From Betaproteobacteria bacterium (GTDB lineage Bacteria > Pseudomonadota > Gammaproteobacteria > Burkholderiales > Usitatibacteraceae): a stretch of DNA of 64,000 nucleotides. Both the position numbers and the translations under genes were made by a program. The DNA is taken from the NCBI GenBank assembly GCA_016720925.1, contig JADKJR010000005.1, positions 124,001-188,000 on the forward strand, read 5' to 3'. How positions within the stretch are numbered: position 1 is the first letter of the stretch; every line of letters starts with the position of its first letter. This document shows positions 59,101-64,000 of the stretch, in pieces. The notes beneath the pieces were generated by a model. That model searched no databases. It was not told the DNA's origin and saw nothing but the letters and a program-made list of their open reading frames with translations.

Positions 59101-62100
59101 AGCAGGACATTCGGATCGGCGCGCAGAGACGGATTGGCGTAGATGATCGAATTGGCGAGGCGTGCATAGAGTTGCGCGTCGGCCTCGGTGGCATTGATCT
59201 GGCGCAGCACCACCTGATTGTGGGTCCATGCCAATTCAAATACCCGGTCCGCGAGCCGCCGGTCCTGGTATTTCTCGATCAGGCTCAGGGCGGCATCGCG
59301 ATTGTCACTGACACCGGTGACCATATCGATGGTTGCCGCTTGTTCCGGATCAAGCGTGATGCGGTAGCGAATGGCGACGATCGGATCCAGGACCGAGCCC
59401 TGACTGCCGGACAGCGCCACCGGTTCGTTCATCGCCTGGGGCGAGGCAGCGGTATTGCCGCGACCGATAAATCGCATGCGGTCCGTCTCATAGGAAACTT
59501 CGCCCAGATTCGCCCCATGGACCGCCATCAGGTGAAACATCCACGGTGCCTTTTCGGCAAGGGAGCGCGGCCGGCGCGTGCACAGGATCGCCTGCCGCGC
59601 CTGGATGATCTCGGTCTGCACAAACAGGTTGCTGAATGCCGGATGCAGCTCGTCCGCGGCCGGATCGGCGAGCACCACTTCGGCATAACTCGTGACCTCG
59701 ATGGTGCGACGGGTCCGCGCGCGGTTGCAGATGCGCACGCGCCGCAACTCGATGTCGTCTTCCGGCGAAACGACGATCTCGGTATGGGTGTCGTAGTCGA
59801 GATCGCGACGGCGAAATTCCGCGCGTCCTTCCGAGAAAATCGCCTCGTACTTTTCCGCGCGCTTGAGTGTCGGCTGATGGGTATTCGACCAGAACACGTT
59901 GCTGGCCACGTCGCGGATATAGCAGAACGTGCCCCAGTTGTCGCAGGTCGTGTCTTCGCGCCAACGAGTCACCGCGAGGTCTTTCCAGCGACTGTAGCCG
60001 GCGCCCGCGTTGGTCACCATCACGTGGTAGTGGCGGTTGGACAACAACTGAACTTCGGGTACCGGCGTGGCCGGGCCGCTGATGATCCGCACCGGCATTT
60101 CCTGATTGTCCGCTGTCGCGCGAATGGAGGAGAACTTGTCGGTATGCGGCTTGAATGCGCCGGTTTTGGGCACGCGCTCCTGCAGTAACAAGGTGGTCGC
60201 CTGGAACATCGGATCCGATTCAAAGCGCCTCTGCATCGGACGGTCGAGGATCAGGTAGGCCATCGACAGGAAGATCATTCCCTGGTGGTGCGCCATGAAC
60301 GAGCGGATCACGGTGCTCGATTGTCCGCGCGGCAGGCGTGATGCGGTGTAGTCGACGGCTTCATAAAAGCCGAATTTTCCGGCCAGTCCCTCGGTGGCGA
60401 GTCGCTGCAAATTGACGCACGCGTGCTCGGGCGAAACCATCAGCGCAAGCGCCGAGGCATATGGCGTAATCACCAGATCCTCGGCCAGGCCGCGCTTGAG
60501 CCCCAGGCCGGGCACGCCAAAGGCGCGGTACTGATAATTGAGCGCGGCGTCGACGGTGTTGTACCCGCATTCCGAGATGCCCCACGCGACGTCTCGCTGG
60601 CTTCCATACTCGATCTGTCGCGCCACCGCGGCATGGTAGGTGCGGTCGAGCAGTGTGTTTTCGTACGTCGGCATGACCAGCAGAGGCATCAGGTACTCGA
60701 ACATCGACCCGCTCCACGACAGCAGTGTCGGCTCGCCACCGGCGGTGGTAAGCAGACGCCCCAGAGAGAACCAGGTTTCCTGCGGCAGTTGTCCCTGCGC
60801 GATGGCAACGAAACTGCACAGCCTGGCTTCCGACGCCAGCATGTCGTAGTAGCTCGAATCCTGGCGACGCTCGCTGACGCTGTAGCCGATGGCGAGCAGG
60901 TGGCGTGCCTTGTCGTACAGGAAGTCATATTCCATTACCGCCAGTTCACTCGCTTGCCGTACCAGGCTATCGATTGCCGCAATCCGTTCCTCGGCGTGGC
61001 GGCTTGCAGCAACAATGTGCCGACGCAATTCATGCAACCACTCGCGCTCCTCGGTCGTAGTCTGAAGCGCCATTTGCTGCTCAACGGCGGGTAGCCACAA
61101 TGCCTCGAAGGTCGCCAGTTCGTGCAGGGTTGGAATCTCGATGGACTCCAGGTAGTTACGCAATCCGCCGGGTGCCGCGGGCAGCGCCAGCCACGGGGCA
61201 AGCAAGTCCAATTCTTCCATGACGCTCCGGCATTGGCGGTCCAGTGCCTGCGCCCACCATTGCACATCGTTTACTGCCGCTGCATCGGTGACTTCATTCA
61301 AGCCGGCCGCTATTTCCGCCGCGGTGGTTGCCAACTTTGCCAGCCGGGCATGCGTCGCCGCGAGCGTGGCCGGCGGGAAGTCGCTTGCCGACTCGAGATC
61401 GTCCCCCAGTTGATCAATCAGGATTCGAGCAGCCGTCGGCGCATCGGCCGCCGCGTCCGCGAGCACGCGCAGCGTGTCGAGCAGGCCGTCAAACAAACGC
61501 GCGCCGAAGATCTTGTCATCAGGCAGCGCCAGCAGCCCCGGTCGCAACGTAAGCAAATGGCCCGCGAGGTTGCCGCTATCCACCGACGAAATGTAGAGCG
61601 GGGCCAGCGGCAGCAGCGATTGCGTGTCGTACCAGTTGTAGAAGTGCCCCTGGTACTGCGTCAGGTCCGTCATCGTCGCGAAGGCATTCGTTGTACGATC
61701 GATGAGTGGTCCGGCGGCAATGTAGCCGAAGTCGTACGCCGCCAGATTGGCCAGCAGCGACAGCCCCATGTTGGTTGGGGACGTGCGATGCGCCACGACG
61801 CCGACCGGGTGCTCCTGGTAGTTATCCGGTGGCAGCCAATGATCGTCCGGACCGACGAAGGTTTCAAAAAATGCCCACGTCTTGCGCGAATTCTTCTGCA
61901 GAAAAGTCATTTGCGTAGCCGTCAGGCGCGCTTCGCGGCGCGTCAGCGGCCGACTCATCCACCAGGCGATGGCGGGTGCGGCAATCCACAGGAACAGAAT
62001 CGGCCACGCCACCGACAGCGTCGCGGGCGCGGACACGGCCAGATAAACTGCCATCGCGATGGCGAGCGCGGGCGCTGTCCACATCGTCCGGTAGCTGACG

Positions 62101-64000
62101 ATCAGCCCGGCGCGATCACTGTGATCCGCGTTGCCTGCGCTGCCCGCATCACCTGATGGCGCCCATTCCAGCAACCTTCTTTTCGAGACCAGTATCCGCC
62201 ATTGGGTGCGAATGATTGCATCCAGACTGAAGCACGCCTCATACGGCAGACACGCAAGCGCAAATGCCGCTTGCGCGAACTGCCCGCCTGCCGCGCGCAA
62301 TCCCGCGGCGAGATGCTGACCCAGCATCACGTCGTCTGGCTTGCGAAACAAATCAAGCATCGACGCCATCAAGGGTGGAATCAGGATGATGCCGATCACC
62401 ACCAGGGTCCAGAACCAGACGGGTGAAAAGTTCGTCCAGCCCAGTAGCAATAGCAGCGTCAATGCCGCGGGCGCCAGGCTGCGTCGCAGGTTATCGAATA
62501 TTTTCCATTGAGACAGCGTCGAGAGCGGGTTTTGTTCACGGCCGGCCCGCGCGTTTGCGCCGTTGTCGGGAACGCGCGACAGCAGCCACGAGGCGATCTG
62601 CCAGTCGCCGCGAATCCAGCGATGGCGGCGGCTCACATCCGCGCTGTAACGGGTCGGATATTCTTCGTATAACTGCACATCGCTCACCAGCGCGGCGCGT
62701 GCATAACAGCCCTCCAGCAGATCGTGGCTGAGTATCCGGTTTTCGGGGAATCGACCCTTGAGCGTTTGCTCGAAGGCATCGACGTCATATATGCCTTTTC
62801 CAATGAACGAGCCTTCGCCGAACACGTCCTGATAGACATCGGAGACGGCGCGCGTGTACGGATCGATGCCCGGCTCGCTGCCAAACAATCGCGCATACCG
62901 CGAGTGATTGGTGCCCGGCAGGCTCACCGCCACCCGCGGCTGCAGGATCGCATAGCCCTCGGTGATTCGCTGCCGGGTTTCGTCGTAGACCGCGCGATTC
63001 AGCGGGTGCGCCAGCGTGCCGACAAACTGCCGGGCAGAATCACGCGGCAATTGCGTATCGGTATCGAGGGTAATTACGTACTTCACATTTCCGAGGATGG
63101 CAGGGCCGCCGACAATGCGCGAAAAGCAATCTTGCGAGCCCCCGCGCAGAAGCGAATTCAAATCAGCCAGCTTCCCCCGCTTGCGTTCATAACCCATCCA
63201 CAGTCGCTCGCGCGCGTTCCAGCGGCGCGGGCGATGGAACAGGAAAAAGCTATCCTTCCCGGTGTTGCCGTCCGCGCGAGTGCCGTATTTTTCATTCAGC
63301 GCAGTGATCCGTTCACTCGCCAGTTGCAATAAGGTTTCATCCTCGGGGAGGATTTCCTCCGATGCGTCGCGGAAATCGGTCAGCAGGCCGAAGTGAAGGT
63401 TTTCGTCGCGATTGGCGAGGAAACGCACCTCCAGTGCTTCAACCAGATCATCGATGCCTGTCGCACTGGTAAGCATGGTGGGGATGATCACCAGGGTACG
63501 CGACGCCGACGGTATGCCGAGGGAAAAATCCAGTCGCGGCAGCGGATGCGGTGTCACCAACAAGGTGGCGAACCAATTTGTCAGTGCCACGCCGAGCTGG
63601 CTGGCGGACAGCAACGAAAGGATGCCGATCAAGGCCAATTCCCAATCAGGGATGCTATTGCCGTACGCTTGCATCATCAGCCTGCCGGAAAGCAGCAGGG
63701 TGATCAGCGCAATTAATCCCAGGTAGGGGAACAATGGCGACTTGCGGCCGGATCGCCGCAACGCTTCCACGGTGGAAATGCGCGCGCCCACTGTCTGTTC
63801 CAGCTGGGGCAGGCCTTTGTCAATCAGGTAGTAGCCGACATGCGCGGCGCGATTGCGCCTGCCGTCATCGTGGCCCTCACCACCCGCTACATCCGTCGCG
63901 CCTGCCGCACCCTGGTACGCAAGCTCAATGGCTTTCCGCGCCACTTCGCGCTCGGACAGGCTGCTCTTTTTCGCGGTTTTCTCGATGGCGTGGCGATATC
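56181..64000 (-). CDS. ndvB: Cyclic beta-1,2-glucan synthase (NdvB/ChvB type), N-terminus outside window
   Basis: Giant inner-membrane enzyme that makes cyclic beta-1,2-glucans of the periplasm, used in osmotic adaptation and host interaction. About 2,600 residues are visible and the frame is open at the window edge, so the true start is outside; the Brucella and rhizobial enzymes have about 2,830. In order: hydrophobic segments (LFPYLGLIALITLLLSGRLM), a GT84-type glycosyltransferase core (VITLDTDTQLPRD and RRHRWIRGDWQIASWLL), more membrane segments, a glucoamylase-like domain (NMGLSLLANLAAYDFGYI), two carbohydrate-binding/GT36-type repeats and a GH94 phosphorylase-like domain (IGSGDWNDGMNMVGKLGKGE). 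No disruption was seen. Long antisense frames are shadows. Confidence 0.93.
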   Translation of the reverse strand, partial: YRHAIEKTAKKSSLSEREVARKAIELAYQGAAGATDVAGGEGHDDGRRNRAAHVGYYLIDKGLPQLEQTVGARISTVEALRRSGRKSPLFPYLGLIALITLLLSGRLMMQAYGNSIPDWELALIGILSLLSASQLGVALTNWFATLLVTPHPLPRLDFSLGIPSASRTLVIIPTMLTSATGIDDLVEALEVRFLANRDENLHFGLLTDFRDASEEILPEDETLLQLASERITALNEKYGTRADGNTGKDSFFLFHRPRRWNARERLWMGYERKRGKLADLNSLLRGGSQDCFSRIVGGPAILGNVKYVITLDTDTQLPRDSARQFVGTLAHPLNRAVYDETRQRITEGYAILQPRVAVSLPGTNHSRYARLFGSEPGIDPYTRAVSDVYQDVFGEGSFIGKGIYDVDAFEQTLKGRFPENRILSHDLLEGCYARAALVSDVQLYEEYPTRYSADVSRRHRWIRGDWQIASWLLSRVPDNGANARAGREQNPLSTLSQWKIFDNLRRSLAPAALTLLLLLGWTNFSPVWFWTLVVIGIILIPPLMASMLDLFRKPDDVMLGQHLAAGLRAAGGQFAQAAFALACLPYEACFSLDAIIRTQWRILVSKRRLLEWAPSGDAGSAGNADHSDRAGLIVSYRTMWTAPALAIAMAVYLAVSAPATLSVAWPILFLWIAAPAIAWWMSRPLTRREARLTATQMTFLQKNSRKTWAFFETFVGPDDHWLPPDNYQEHPVGVVAHRTSPTNMGLSLLANLAAYDFGYIAAGPLIDRTTNAFATMTDLTQYQGHFYNWYDTQSLLPLAPLYISSVDSGNLAGHLLTLRPGLLALPDDKIFGARLFDGLLDTLRVLADAAADAPTAARILIDQLGDDLESASDFPPATLAATHARLAKLATTAAEIAAGLNEVTDAAAVNDVQWWAQALDRQCRSVMEELDLLAPWLALPAAPGGLRNYLESIEIPTLHELATFEALWLPAVEQQMALQTTTEEREWLHELRRHIVAASRHAEERIAAIDSLVRQASELAVMEYDFLYDKARHLLAIGYSVSERRQDSSYYDMLASEARLCSFVAIAQGQLPQETWFSLGRLLTTAGGEPTLLSWSGSMFEYLMPLLVMPTYENTLLDRTYHAAVARQIEYGSQRDVAWGISECGYNTVDAALNYQYRAFGVPGLGLKRGLAEDLVITPYASALALMVSPEHACVNLQRLATEGLAGKFGFYEAVDYTASRLPRGQSSTVIRSFMAHHQGMIFLSMAYLILDRPMQRRFESDPMFQATTLLLQERVPKTGAFKPHTDKFSSIRATADNQEMPVRIISGPATPVPEVQLLSNRHYHVMVTNAGAGYSRWKDLAVTRWREDTTCDNWGTFCYIRDVASNVFWSNTHQPTLKRAEKYEAIFSEGRAEFRRRDLDYDTHTEIVVSPEDDIELRRVRICNRARTRRTIEVTSYAEVVLADPAADELHPAFSNLFVQTEIIQARQAILCTRRPRSLAEKAPWMFHLMAVHGANLGEVSYETDRMRFIGRGNTAASPQAMNEPVALSGSQGSVLDPIVAIRYRITLDPEQAATIDMVTGVSDNRDAALSLIEKYQDRRLADRVFELAWTHNQVVLRQINATEADAQLYARLANSIIYANPSLRADPNVLLKNRRGQSGLWSYAISGDLPIVLLQISDLANIDLVRQLVQAHAYWRLKGLTVDLVIWNEDHAGYRQLLQDQIMGLIAAGVEAHVMDKPGGIFVRRAEQISDEDRILVQSVARAIIGDRRGTLADQITRRGQMEARAPHLNLPRFKATRAHRGDLPVTTTPAVATPADLLFANGLGGFTADGREYVITTTHSERTPAPWVNVLANPQFGTVISENGMAYTWSENAHEFRLTPWHNDPVSDASGEAFYLRDEESGHFWSPAPLPCRGDSPYVSRHGFGYSIFEHVEGGLRSELTVYVALDAAIKFSVLKVRNESGRSRRLTATGFVEWVLGDLKPKSTMHVITEIDPLSGALYARNAYNSEFANRIAFFDVDDTTRTFSGDRAEFVGRNGTLKRPSAMGRAQLSNKVGAALNPCAAIQVGIELADGEEHVSIFRLGAGRNLNDARVLLQRCRGPAAAHDALEKVRQYWQHTLAAVQVETPDPSLNVLANGWLLYQTLACRLWARSGYYQSGGAFGFRDQLQDVMALIHAQPQLLREHLLLCAGRQFWEGDVQHWWHPPSGRGVRTHCSDDYLWLPLAACRYVLCTGDTGVLNESVQFLKGRQVNPEDDSYYDLPGRAEETASLYQHCVRAILRGLAFGEHGLPLIGSGDWNDGMNMVGKLGKGESIWLGFFLCEVLVQFVEVARLQGDAAFADRCLDERAKLARNIEQHGWDGEWYRRAYFDDGTPLGSTSNVECQIDSIAQSWSVLSGAGEAARARTAMNSLDKRLVRRDDAIIQLLDPPFDKSALDPGYIRGYVPGVRENGGQYTHGAIWAAMAFAALGDSRRAWELTSMINPLNHANTSEGMSTYKVEPYVMAADVYGVTPHTGRGGWSWYTGSAGWMYRLIMESILGLRLEVDRLHFVPCIPADWQTFKIHYRYRETVYHITVLQAPTGDGEKTGVGNVTVDGVAQTDKTILLVDDRQAHTVEVSIHAALS

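Noticed and set aside
57552..60188. Plus-strand frame of 878 aa opposite the glucan synthase
   Set aside because: It is the antisense of a strongly conserved gene, His/Arg-rich with no recognisable motif, as expected for a high-GC shadow frame.

Overview
The window (about 59-60% GC by eye, dense genes, mostly minus strand) looks like a chromosomal segment of a free-living betaproteobacterium. The evidence is a system I cytochrome c maturation locus, a groESL operon with a CIRCE operator, tRNA-Phe, an Ada methyltransferase, a DUF1328/DUF883/YqjE/YqjK stress operon, an NnrS-like protein and a giant cyclic beta-1,2-glucan synthase. I cannot name the genus. A lipoprotein with a DUF3494 ice-binding domain suggests a cold or seasonally frozen habitat.

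Layout. 1-1671: end of a ccm locus (ccmI then ccmA). 1994-3174: a broken DUF4440 gene and an extradiol dioxygenase-like gene. 3294-10520: a six-gene hydrogenase-4-like membrane complex whose large subunit lacks the Ni-Fe cysteines. 10650-15653: a divergent response regulator and MASE1 hybrid kinase, then an EAL protein. 15687-19838: dacB, bioA, a frameshifted small gene and a YdeI-like gene. 19912-26851: secreted DUF1501/DUF1800 pair and a CxxCH plus Ig-repeat protein. 27322-33691: a gene of unknown function behind two CRP-like sites, an OmpR-type regulator, a 2-hydroxyacid dehydrogenase, groES-groEL and a REC-Ser/Thr kinase fusion. 33712-37168: a 142-bp tandem array, ada, a truncated helix-hairpin-helix gene, a response-regulator relic, an AbrB-like transporter and tRNA-Phe. 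37449-41251: TspO, AI-2E transporter, ferritin-like and YqjD/E/K/DUF1328 genes. 41519-48295: a signalling island (two hybrid kinases, a KaiC-like ATPase, two regulators and an unknown protein). 48497-54246: small envelope-stress proteins, OmpA, the ice-binding lipoprotein and a crystallin/glycine-zipper protein. 54843-64000: NnrS and the cyclic glucan synthase, which runs off the right edge.

Themes. Signal transduction is dense: three hybrid kinases, five response regulators plus one relic, an EAL protein, a REC-kinase fusion and a KaiC homologue. Envelope and stress functions are the second theme. Several repeat families lie between genes: seven copies of a 55-70 bp palindrome, two long palindromes flanking groEL, a 142-bp tandem array copying the 3' end of ada, and a 65-nt block conserved upstream of two envelope genes.

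The best candidates for unusual biology are the Ni-Fe-less complex with its adjacent two-component pair, the KaiC/hybrid-kinase island, and the dispersed palindrome family. All calls were made by reading translated sequence and motifs; no database search was run.
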